From Mesodorylaimus sp. YZB2_4 (lineage: Eukaryota; Nematoda; Enoplea; Dorylaimida; Dorylaimidae): a stretch of DNA of 64,000 bases. Position 1 is the stretch's first letter. Every line of letters starts with the position of its first letter. A model generated the notes under the pieces. That model made no database searches. It was not told where the DNA came from and was given only the letters and a program-made list of their open reading frames with translations. Shown here in pieces: positions 54,323 to 64,000 of this stretch. The position numbers were made by a program, and so were the translations under genes. Location of the stretch: assembly GCA_030248295.1 (NCBI GenBank), contig JASANH010000371.1, forward strand, positions 186,001 to 250,000, given 5' to 3'.

Positions 54323-55768
54323 TCACTCATCAACTCGGATGGCCGCGAGTTTCGAGCCGAACACATTCATGAACACTTCTTGGATGATGGGGAACGAGAC
54401 TTGACCCTTGTCGTCGGCCTTCGTCTTCAGCTGGGCCTTGGCCTGGTTCACTTCGTCCGCCGTGGCCACGTTGCCGCTCACCAACTGCGCGAACACGGCG
54501 TCCAGCATCTCGATCGGCACCGTCACGCCCTGACCCATCCGCTTCAGTTTCTAAAAGGGGAATGCGCGTCAGCCGACGCAGCCTCGTCCCGCCCGATGCT
54601 CTAACTTACCTCGAACAGATCGAGGACGGCCATCTCCCCGTCACGCCCGATGATGGTACTAAAATGAGAGCATGGTCTTTCGAGTAAGATCATGACCAAA
54701 GGGACTTACCGGAAGGAGACGGGCACGGGGTCCTGCTGGTTGATCGACCGCAACGTCATGGCCACGCTCTTCTCTCGATCCACTTCGGCCACGTTCGTAC
54801 CGATGAGCAGGATGTTGGTCAGGTCTTCGATCAGGGCCCTCGCCGCCGGGTGTCCCGCCGCGTCCAGGTGCGTGAAGTTGGCTCGTTGCGGTCCGCAGGC
54901 CATGTGCCCCGCCAGGGAGGTCGTGATGGGCATGGAGGCGAATTGCTTGTCTTTCGGCACGTCCACGATCTGAAACCCACAACTCGTCAGCGCGGTCAGG
55001 CAAAGCCGAGCACACCAGCTTACCTGGTAGTAGCCGGCCTTGGTCACGTTCTGCTGCACGGGAGGCGCCTTTCCCAGCTTGCGGTGGGTGGCCGCTCGAC
55101 CGTTCTTGGCCGCATCCATTCGATCGGCGACGGCGTCCCAGAGTTGATTGGGCGTGAACGTGGCGGCGGGTAACTTGGCGGTGATCTCGCCCACTTCGGC
55201 TGTGTCCACCACTCCGGAGCTGACCAAGGCGAGCACGGCGGGTTTGAGGACGGCTTGGGGCAGCGACATGATCTTGGCCAGTTCTTGCAGCACGTCGACG
55301 GTCTCTTGCAGCACCGGTTGCTTCGATTCTTTGACGGCCTTCTCCACTTTGCCCATGGCTGCCAGCAACGTTGGGCTCGCCTTCGGCTGAAACGGATCGG
55401 ACCCTTTTCTATCCTGTGAGCAGAGACCCACCCGAATCGTATGAGGCAGCAACTTACGTTGGACGCTTGCTTGACTTGATCGGTGGCCGCAGCGAACGGG
55501 CCGCTTTCGAAGTCTTTGCCGAGAGGCAGCTTTTGCTTGGCGATGCGTTGGAGACGGAAATGCGGTTTCAGGAAGTGCTTGCACGTCACTCGCGCGTACG
55601 ACACTTGGCTTCGCAACGACGACGGCACCTGCTTGACCGTGGACAGGGCCTCGAACAGGGACGACAGGAACTGCGCTTTGTTGTGCATGGCGATCGGATC
55701 GGGCTGAAAATGAAGAAACGAGTTGGTAAGACAAGACGGGAGGCGGGACTAGGACTTACGGCAGCCAT
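54323..55768 (-). CDS. Unrecognised 384-residue soluble protein
   Basis: Six exons: 55760-55768 (codes only Met-Ala-Ala), 55458-55703, 55024-55386, 54710-54969, 54610-54658, 54323-54550. Joins are GT-AG and in frame. I do not recognise the protein. There is no signal peptide or membrane segment. It is alpha-helical in look, with strongly G/C-ending codons like the PTP and vWA genes, which may mean high expression. Two segments resemble each other: AVLALVSSGVVDTAEVGEI (second third) and AVFAQLVSGNVATADEVNQA (C-terminal part), each followed by a Lys/Ala segment and a helix, so an internal duplication of about 45 residues is likely. A central region reads SLAGHMACGPQRANFTHLD and LTNILLIGTNVAEVDREKS. 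It is convergent with the reductase. Confidence 0.82.
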
Positions 55769-56671
55769 TCTTCGCACACTTCGACTCGACGATCAACAAA
55801 CTCACTCGCACACGACGACGACGACCGGGGGTGCTCACTTTCGACCAAGCGCTCACGACGGGCTGCGAAAGGAGGAATGACGAGGCAGGTGAGGAGCCTA
55901 TACTCCAGAAATCGACCATTGTAAAGTAGCTGGAAGTAGCCAATCAGAGGTTTCCTAGTGGTCACGTGACTGAGGATTGTAAAGATCGCGATTGATGCTG
56001 GAAGAAAGTGCGCAGTGCCTCTGATCGAGTGGAGCCTGGTTCTGGGGGACATTACGTACGAATTAGAGAATGATTCATACAGTAGACAACGCTCGTTTCG
56101 TGAGACAAGACGTCCGTCCTACAGCACCAAGCATTTTTAGCCGCCCGCATCAAATAATGTCTTCATTCCTCCCTTACAGTATGAGCAAAAAGGCGAATTC
56201 AAATAGACTACCTGACCTCTTTTGATGGCTTTTTCCTTCAAATAAAATATTCTTTTCAACCACGGACGAACACCCTATCTCAGTTTTGCACCTCAACTTT
56301 CTCCCTCCCATTTCGCACATTACAATTTCAAACATCGTTTCAAAAGCTACAAAGTACAGTAAAACCTAGGATACGATAACCACTATGGACCGGCACCACA
56401 AAATAAATTAACTAAATCACCACATATCACATAACCAAGAAAACAAAAGCATTAGCAGGTAGCATGTACGATTCGACAATGAAACAGTATGATTCTACAC
56501 TGAGGAAGGGGGTACGTGATAAATACCGACAAAGGAGTTTAAATAAATGTATATATAGAAGCAGAATAAAGTGTGTACAACATGATGGAACGTCCCTTTC
56601 AGCCACTCGCAACACGACTGAACTTGCAAGAGATAGACCATAGCCAAATCTACAAAGCATGTCCTACGTTC
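55769..56671. other. Upstream region of the 384-residue gene, no other gene
   Basis: Nothing recognisable. It should hold the promoter of the minus-strand gene starting at 55768 and the 3' flank of the FBXO3-like gene. Confidence 0.4.
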
Positions 56672-58539
56672 CTATCCCTGCAAGAAATCTGGAGCCACCA
56701 TTTTATATTTGGGACATTCGATACGAACCTCGGTCCCGCTTCCTATCTTCCTCATTGTAAAATGGCCGTGCATCGTTCCCGCAAGGGTAACGTAGGACGT
56801 GCGAGAAATCCACGTGAACTCTGCCCCTGGTCTCATGACGGGATAATTGCCGACCACGCCAGGACCATTGACAAGTCACTTCACCGTTCGAATCTGTGAT
56901 GACCCAGTGGCGAGTTTCTAACTGGCATGAATCCGTTTTCGGAGCATCGTCTCTCATGCTCATTCTGCAAAATAGAGAATGCGAGATAACGGGCGATTAG
57001 TTAACGCAAAGACAAGAAACATTACGTTATTCGATAAAAGAAGTGGAATTCCCGTTGCTCCAATGGAAATGCAGCGCTACGCTCACGGAAGAATGCTGTA
57101 CGGACTGTGACTTGATACGGCCCGGTTGCGCCTTCCGAGTTAAAATCATACCTGGGAAATAAAAGCGAAGCAGGTAGCATCTTTGGCCAGCACACGCCAA
57201 CACTCCTTCCTCCTAGTCTTACATCCACGGCTCTGAAGGCGACTCATCCAGCACTGTCGAGCGGAGAACGCCCCTCGAACACCAGCCAAAAGAATCTCTT
57301 TTTCCCACCCACCTATTTACCAACGTTGAGACTGGCCGTTGAGGCCTTCAGCGAGTGTGTTCCTAGTGGAAGGATACGCCAGAGAGGGAAGCTCAAGCAT
57401 GTTGAGTTGATCGCCACACTACCTCGCTCGTTTTGACTTCTGGTTGTCAATAACGGACTGGAAGACCCGGCTCATCTCCTACCCCAGGCAGGGCCATACC
57501 CATCAAAGGTGTACTCGCATCGCAGGGAATGACACCGTTGTCTTAATCTGGGAATACGTCTCCAAAGGCTGGAAGGACTCGACTATTTTCAATAAATAGG
57601 ACCAGCTGAGCCCATCCACACTGCCTTCTATCCTGTGCATCACTTACTTCAAAAATCGATTGCTGACCACGGGATAGATCCTAGCCTTTTCAGCAAATGC
57701 ATCCATGTACTCGATGAAAGAGTTACCTGTAAAAAAGTTCTGCACTACTGTATAACGTTAATATCCTCCCTGGTCTGATGTTTAAGATCCTTACTGTATA
57801 AAAAGAATTCGATTCCGCCAGGATCCGACCCACCAATCGAAACCATGCATCCATTCAATCGTTCATGTTCAGCATCGTGAGCGCAAGAGGCACGGTTAGG
57901 GGACGAGTCGATGTCTCGAATGCGCAGGGCCACACCGCCATGCGTTGACATTGAAGGTACAGTGCGTTTGACTACCCAAATAAACGACAAGCAGCAGTGG
58001 CGTAGAATAGACAGATTCGAATGCCATAGCTGAGTCGGCTAAAATAAGAGTCTGCAGAGGTTTCAGAGCAGTAAATTAAGTCAACGTACCTGAGAACCAC
58101 CAGCATAGTCATTCGTCCACGTGCAGAAATAGTCACCATAATCTTCTTCCTCATAAGCACCGAACAAGCCCGCGAACGACCAATCACCCGCCTGAAATGT
58201 GCGACCTGATACATAATCTAGGCATGCGGACAAATCCCTAACGGTCTCATTATTGAAGACTTTTTTAAGAATGTTCTGCACCTTGCTCTCGTGAAAAGGA
58301 TCCAAAATTAAAAAGGAGAATGTGCTGTACCTACCGTTATGGCTTGAGGCAACATTTGTCCATTGCACAGACGGTACGAACAACAATACTCCAACGGCAA
58401 TCGTGCATATTCGCCCAACGAGAGCTGCACATTGTTAAGAATATCCTCCGAGGTTCCATCTGAAAACAGGATGCGCATGGGTTACCCATATTTCACAAGC
58501 CTCGATTGGCTTGATTGGCATATACTAAGGACCAAAGTA

Positions 58540-58592
58540 CTAGCTAGTTTTCCGTTGCTCAAGCAAGAGGACCGTGGTTCGATCCACCATAT
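58540..58592 (+). repeat. Possible tRNA-derived SINE head
   Basis: B box GTGGTTCGATCCACC at 58574-58588 with a weak A-box-like TAGCTAGTTTTCC upstream, in an intron of the FBXO3-like gene, opposite strand. Confidence 0.4.
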
Positions 58593-58919
58593 CCCACAGG
58601 AGGGGAGAGTCCAACCCGAGAGAACTGGTAGAAGCTGCCAAACAAAGCAGGAACAAAGACAAAACGGTATTGCACAGAGGCACTAACTTACCTCTTAGAA
58701 GCGAGGTATAAATTACGGGGCTCGAGTTTGAGTGACATTGAATATCTTCTGCCAACACCGACTAACACGACTGTAGCATTTGACGTACCGCCAAAAACGG
58801 GTGCACATTGCGCCATACATATCTTTCCATGTTGATGGACCGTTAGCTGGGATCCTAAAATCACGAAACCAAAAGATTTAACGCAAAGTGGCGATTTCCG
58901 GGCAAGATCCAGGTAAAGC

Positions 58920-59064
58920 GAGCCCCGCGACTCTGGGGCTGGGAAGGGGTCTCCGAGCCCCATCGTGATATGGCTGGGAAGGAGATCCGGGCACGCTTGG
59001 CACGGGGCTCGGAACGGGTATTCCCAGCCACATTGTGAGCGTGGCTGACTACCAGGCGGCGGTT
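58920..59064 (+). repeat. Inverted repeat, left arm
   Basis: About 145 bases, roughly 90% identical by eye to the reverse complement of 59795-59939; contains repeated GGGGCTGGGAAGGG and GGGGCTCGG blocks. Confidence 0.85.
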
Positions 59065-59794
59065 TAGTAGTTTTCAGTTTCTGAGTGCAAATTAGCGTAC
59101 CATACGAAGTACGGTGTGCGCAAACGTACTGAATGGAAAACTGCAAGTCCAAGTTCTTACAGGCCTCTGCCTAAAAGGGTAAAATGGTTCATGGATTTGG
59201 CCAGGTGAGGTCGAAGCTTATCCTTAGTGCCCTCCTAGAACAACGCGTTGTTTGTTAGTGAGCGACCCAGTCGTCAACGTCCAAGCAATGCCAATGCCGC
59301 TTGTAGCTAATGATATTTGAAATGGTACGTTTAAGCTATACTTCCAAATAATGCCCCAGGACCAGCCTGTGTTCGCCGACTGAACAGGATCCATACAAGC
59401 TCGAACAAGTCGTAAATCATCATCTGCAAACACTTGGATCTTCTTTCATGGACATCGAATCCAGTACCAGTCACAGAAAGCTTTTTGCGCATCTGTTCAT
59501 CGGCATGACTACCCAGACAAAAGAAGGCATTTTTGTCGAAAGTACATAGTCGTGAGTTCACTAAGTAACAGTAATGATCTCAGCCACGAGCCGCCCACTC
59601 GGATGCACTGATGGCCGTTGGGGTTTCGCAACTGAATGATCAACTACCAGCAAAGGAGAACATTTATCGGGCAGTTTATTCATGCATTGAGACTTCATCC
59701 GGCTATTGAGCTGACGGAGCATCAACTAATTTATGCGCTGATACGGAGTCAGAAAACAAAAACGCCTATAATAACCTACAAATCGTATAAACCA

Positions 59795-59939
59795 AACCGC
59801 CACCTGGTAGTCAGCCACGCTCACAACGTGGCAGGGAATACCCCTTCCGAGCCCCGTGCCAAGCGTGCCCGAAGCCCCTTCCCAGCCACATCACGATAGG
59901 GGCTCGAAGACCCCTTCCCAGCCCCAGACTCGCGGGGGT
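59795..59939 (-). repeat. Inverted repeat, right arm
   Basis: Partner of 58920-59064 across a 730-base spacer, within the FBXO3-like gene. The arms could pair in the pre-mRNA. Confidence 0.85.
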
Positions 59940-60350
59940 GAATATACCTCTAAGATTTGAACCTCAACTTACGATCGCCAGATGACATCAAAGGAACACC
60001 CAGACTCATATTTGGTATCAAACTGTAAACCTTACTCATTTACCACCCAGTCGATTTCGCACAATGATTTCCAATGTCGCTCACTTGCAGCGAGGGTGTG
60101 AAAACGACGGGAAACAAGGCTGATCCTAGAATCAAAAGATGACCATTCTTCAGTGGCTGTTGAAAACCATGCTCACCTGGCCAAATCCTTCGCTTCCAAT
60201 TAGTGAAATAGGCGATCAAGTATTTCATCCGGCAGTGTACTTATGAAATCCATTTCCTTATCAATGCAATCTATTGTGAGTACCGCTATCGCTCGCAAAA
60301 ATCACAGACTGAAAAGTATGTATATGCAGCTTTTCGGGAGGGGCTAATCG

Positions 60351-60426
60351 CAGGAACAGGAACAGGAACAGGAACAGGAACGATCCTGCGCGCAGGAACG
60401 GGGTCTAAAAGCAGGAACAGGAACGA
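60351..60426 (+). repeat. (GGAACA)n microsatellite
   Basis: Five GGAACA units from 60353, then an interrupted unit pair to 60426. Confidence 0.85.
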
Positions 60427-60526
60427 GAGTAAGAACCGATTGATGTTCAGGTACGTGGACTTCTTACATCAATTCTAAAAAATCCGCGGTAGAATTTTTG
60501 ATGGGGAGAAGTAGATTTGGTGGATC

Positions 60527-61512
60527 GTGAATAAGAAATGTGTTCGATCGACGCGATCAATTTCATATACTGTACTGCACACTTTTTTTCAAAACTTATA
60601 CTCCGAAGCGGTGGTCCTCAGATTTTGGTTATCAAGAAGTTTATACTTAAGAAGAAATAGTAGCTCTGGTCGGCCCAGGAAGACATCAGATCGCATCGAT
60701 CACGTTATCGAACTGAAGGCCTTGTCGAATCGCAAGCAAAGCTTGACTCAATTAAGCAAGTAAATTGAAGAATCAACGTGAGTTCGAGTGTCCAAGCAGA
60801 GAGTCATGAGACGGCTTCATGAAGTTGGCATCGGCAGCTATGTTTGCGCCCTCTTTTATCGGAGGCGAATCGACGAAAACGGAGGAAGTGGGCAGCGACG
60901 TATGCGGGGGAGGATTCTGATTTTTGGAAGAAAGTCCTGTGGTCGGATGCAAGTCGGTTCAATTCGGTTTCTGACAAGCCACAGCGGTGTCTCAGGATGC
61001 CCCATGAAAGGCTGAACAATGAGTGTCTTTAAACGCCTGTTAAATTTGGTGGGGGAGGCACAAAGGTTCGGGGTGCCTTCAGCTACCATGGTGTTGGCGA
61101 GCTGTATTGGGCAAAGGAATCGATCGATTGGGACCATTATATACGAATTTTACGAACAAAGCTGATTCCATCTATCGAAAATCTGCATCCTGATGGCCAA
61201 TACCTCTTTGAACAAAACAATGCGCCGTGCTATGTCAGTAAACGGAGAAAGAAATGCATGAAAAATGGACAATTGAAAATTATGATCGATTTGCCGCCTC
61301 AATCGCCAGATATGAACCCGATCGAACATATTTGGGATTATATCGCTCGGAAAATTCATTATGAAACATTTAAGAGCGCGGACGACTTGTTTAAACGTAT
61401 GAAGGATATTCGGGAGAATTTCCCAATCGATTACTTGCATTGTTTAGTTGATGGTATGGCCGATAGGGCCAAAGAATTGAAGTCCAGAAAAGGGGTAAAT
61501 GCGTCGTATTGA
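60527..61512 (+). mobile_element. Decayed Tc1-family transposon (transposase remnant)
   Basis: Transposase pieces appear in order but in shifting frames: the helix-turn-helix region with GRPRKTSDRIDHVI (60.68 kb), RPLLSEANRRKRRKWA and KKVLWSDASRFN (first catalytic Asp, 60.9 kb), then an intact last third with DWDHYIRILR, LFEQNNAPCYV, QSPDMNPIEHIWDY to a stop at 61512. The spacing from the second to the third catalytic position is 34 residues, the DD34E pattern of Tc1. The second catalytic residue is Asn instead of Asp (QNNAP for QDNAP). With the frameshifts this copy is dead. I could not find clear terminal inverted repeats. Confidence 0.85.
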
Positions 61513-61964
61513 TTTATATGTGAATCATGTAAAAGGCGAATAAATTCTGTGCGGGCTGAGATGACTTTTGGCCAGCTGCGTGTCAAAGAATGTGATCAAA
61601 AGACCTTGAAAGGCAAAAAATGTGTGGAATCAAACGGTGGTGCAAGACTTTTGGAACGTAGTGTATGCGTGTACAAGCCTCCTAATGGACCTTTCTCGTC
61701 CCGATCCCTTCTTATGGCTATACAAATAAAATAAAACTAGTAATGTCGCTTGCAATTTTTACTATAGTCTTATTGCCTAGCATGCTATAACGCTACAAAA
61801 TGGCACTACGATAGCTAAAAATCTTACGCAAAGCAAAAGCAATCAACCAAAAAAAGCGCGAGATACACAGCAAATAAGAAAATGGATAATAATCCATAAT
61901 GAAAAATGACACCATACGGATTTGCTCAAAATCTCCAGCAAGGAAAGCTTAGGGACACTGCCAA

Positions 61965-64000
61965 TCAAACCTTTAGATAAATCGCTGTTCCAAACTTAAA
62001 GCTGGCGTGGTCTGCTTCTGAGAACGACAGAAGTTTATTTCGAAATCGAATGCCATCGTAATGTAACCACTTGCCCGACCAAGAGATCAAAGATGTGAAA
62101 TGGTCCTTTTGGTGGAGGGTGACGCCAGCAAGTAAAAACTTTAAAAGGCATTGTGAGCACTGAAGCTCTGGGTCAGGAACTTTTCTAATTTTGAACGGCA
62201 CTCACTTTTTATCATTCACGTAAATCATGGAGCAAAGATCGCTGACAGTTTTGATTTGCACAGTACTTGTGATGCTTAATGGTATCATAAAGCATTTCGA
62301 CGACAGCGAGATGTCACTCACTCTCCGATAGAAATGACATTTCTTCCCATCCGCCTTTCGTTCGCCGCATATTGATCCACTCATAAAACCGTCAGTGAAG
62401 GATTGTACAGTTCCTTTCCTGCAAATTTCAGAGTCCGCGTACGCTATCTGATAGGGCATGGCGTGTTTATACCCGAGTGAAAATCCGTTAACCTTCTCAT
62501 GGCGGATAGGAGTACCACAATCGTCAGTGCAGCGACTTGTAACGCCAGCACACCAAATATCTGTCAAATGCATCAATAGCTTTTCGTATTCGGTCCCAAA
62601 GCACGAAACGTTCCTTTCCTTTGACAACATGGTCTGCACCCACTTGACTTTGCCTTCGCTAAATTGCTTTCGAAGAAAGCAGTGCATGACAATCCTGAAA
62701 AAGGAGAAGTAATTTCAGCACTAATCAGGAATACTGTGGTTGAAAAAGAACCTCATACTTCATAGTCGTTGATGAAATTTGATCAAGTAGACTTGGATTT
62801 TGAAGCAGATGAAGGTACACGATAGTCAATATGTTATCGATGGTGCAGGTCATACTCAACGTTGTACCCTTGAACGTGCCGCCATAATGAGGAACTTGGG
62901 GCATGCAGCTCAAATGGCACCACGTCCATCCAGAATCAAACACTTGGTCAGGAATTGGCACGCATTTCTGGTGGTACCATTGCAAACAAGAGCACGGTTG
63001 GCCATCACACTTGGCTATTCTTTCGCCTCGCACATACGGCTTTTGACAGACGCAATAAAGTTTTTCATTTCTATGAAAACAAATAGATTAGATCGTTGTG
63101 CAGTAACCAAAAACCATAGCCTTACTTTTCAATATCAGGTGATGCTGTAAATTTTTCCTCAGTCGCTGTGATGCTCTTGATCTTTAAATTTTCTGACTGA
63201 AAAACGCATGCTTAAGCCACTTCGTGCAAGCAGTGGCCTCGCACCTAGTTATGTTTTGCAAAAATCACAGCTAAAATAAAATATGAAACCTCATACTTCT
63301 TTCTTTTCATTTCTAGCAGGCGAAATCAATGTAGATTTCTGCGGGGGCGATGTTCTTGCTTGGTTATTATCGCGTCTCTTCGATTCATCGATCTTTGGTA
63401 ACTGCGCGGTCAGACGTGACCACAAGGGCTCATTGGCATAGTTCTAAAATAAGAAGCGGTGAGGATCTGCCTGATAAAGAGCTATATTTCGCAAAATTAC
63501 CTCGGAATTTTCCACCTCAAAATAAACTCCATGGTCCGCAGTGCTATCTTGCATTGAATCATCGTCGTTTTCATTTTGAAGCAGCTTGTTTGATAATTGT
63601 GCCTAAAATGCTGCACATAATGTATTTTGCCACACATATGATTGCAGTATTGTTTCTGCACTCACCTGTGACAGACTTACACGAGGCATCTTCTTTGGGG
63701 GCTGCAGAATCCTTTCATCACGAAGCATATGGCCCTTCTTTCCACTCTTACTGAAAATTTTACAGGTGCACATGACACAGTACAACATCTGTTTTGAGAA
63801 AGTAGGAAGAACACTCACCCTGCCCGACCGTTTCTCAGCAGTGCAGTAAGATTTTGAACTTTTTCTTCAGGGAGTTCTATATCGCCCACGGACAATCGAA
63901 CAGCAACTAAATGCCAACAATCTCCTTTGAAGCCGCAGCTACATTTTCGTTTTGGGAACAGATGCACTGTGCAACTTCCACCGTCAGGCGATTTCACGAT
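61965..64000 (-). CDS. SWIM zinc finger - PHD finger - USP-like cysteine protease, partial (5' end beyond window)
   Basis: Exons: 63819 to the edge, 63681-63750, 63501-63602, 63297-63443, 63126-63196, 62759-63070, 61965-62694. Phases fit. The N-terminal part shown holds a SWIM motif, CxCx5CxH (CSCGFKGDCWH), then a basic linker (GKSGKKGHMLR) and acidic/Ser linkers. A PHD-type finger follows: LYCVCQKPYV, then CDG, CSC, WYHQKC, WTWCHLSC. Next comes a cysteine-box-like MTCTIDNILTIVYLHLL, a Cys-rich insert with paired cysteines that could bind zinc, and near the C-terminus a His-box-like GVTLHQKDHFTSLISWSGKW with HYDG, as in ubiquitin-specific proteases. SWIM domains often accompany MULE transposases, so the missing part may be transposase-derived. 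An in-frame TGA at 62203-62205 separates the Cys and His boxes unless a 21-base GTGAGT...TTAG intron is removed. Function unknown. Confidence 0.72.

Larger units (their letters stand above)
56672..60253 (-). pseudogene. FBXO3: F-box only protein 3 homologue carrying a premature stop and two frameshifts
   Basis: FBXO3 is a substrate receptor of an SCF ubiquitin ligase: F-box, SMI1/KNR4-like domain, ApaG domain. Exons seen: 60177-60253, 60085-60125, (one or more unresolved), 58692-58854, 58335-58459, 58090-58191, 57795-58038, 57648-57726, 57026-57151, 56672-56964. The F-box reads LPDEILDRLFH-stop-LEAKDLAR then ISLVSRRFHTLAA; the stop is TAA at 60200-60202, codon 18. The middle has EYCCSYRLCNGQML and AGLFGAYEEEDYGDY; the ApaG part has DSCQLETRHWVITDSNGE and GPGVVGNYPVM. 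A one-base loss at GGGG 58717-58720 and another shift near 56866-56882 break the frame, yet homology resumes at once in the new frame. Splice phases otherwise fit. Either a young pseudogene or base-level assembly errors in a live gene. Inverted repeats and a SINE head lie in its introns. Confidence 0.78.

Overview
The window is nuclear DNA from a small invertebrate animal. Genes are split by GT-AG introns (two GC-AG) of about 50 to 1,000 bases, there is no bacterial operon structure, and repeats fill much of the space. The readable proteins are animal families: LANCL, GALT, FBXO3, a receptor tyrosine phosphatase and a selenocysteine thioredoxin/glutathione reductase. Several start codons lie 4-43 bases after a splice-acceptor-like sequence with no visible upstream exon, as expected in a spliced-leader (trans-splicing) animal such as a nematode or flatworm. 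I cannot fix the phylum from sequence alone.

Layout. 0-1.4 kb, minus: single-exon type I membrane protein with a vWA-like domain. 3.0-21.4 kb, minus: about 33 exons of low-complexity, probably cytoskeletal protein that I could not assign. They form three stretches, each ending in its own stop codon, and most exons begin and end in phase 0; this may be three genes or one modular locus. 21.4-30.8 kb: no convincing gene; SINE-like and other repeats. 30.9-34.9 kb, minus: ten-exon divergent receptor-type PTP. 34.9-43.3 kb: repeats, no gene. 43.3-44.4 kb, minus: GALT in one coding exon. 44.7-48.5 kb, minus: ten-exon LANCL. 48.8-52.8 kb, plus: seventeen-exon mitochondrial thioredoxin/glutathione reductase with a C-terminal UGA selenocysteine and a foldable SECIS element. 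54.3-55.8 kb, minus: unrecognised 384-residue protein. 56.7-60.3 kb, minus: FBXO3 homologue with a premature stop and two apparent frameshifts. 60.5-61.5 kb, plus: decayed Tc1 transposase. 62.0-64.0 kb, minus, cut by the window edge: a SWIM-PHD-USP-like protease.

How the genes relate. LANCL (a glutathione-adding enzyme in animals) and the reductase are head to head with only 325 bases between start codons, so a shared promoter for two thiol/glutathione genes is plausible. The reductase carries an N-terminal glutaredoxin fold that has lost its CPYC site. The SWIM-PHD-protease is the most unusual architecture here. Exon models for PTP, LANCL, the reductase and the 384-residue protein were built by hand; every junction keeps the reading frame.
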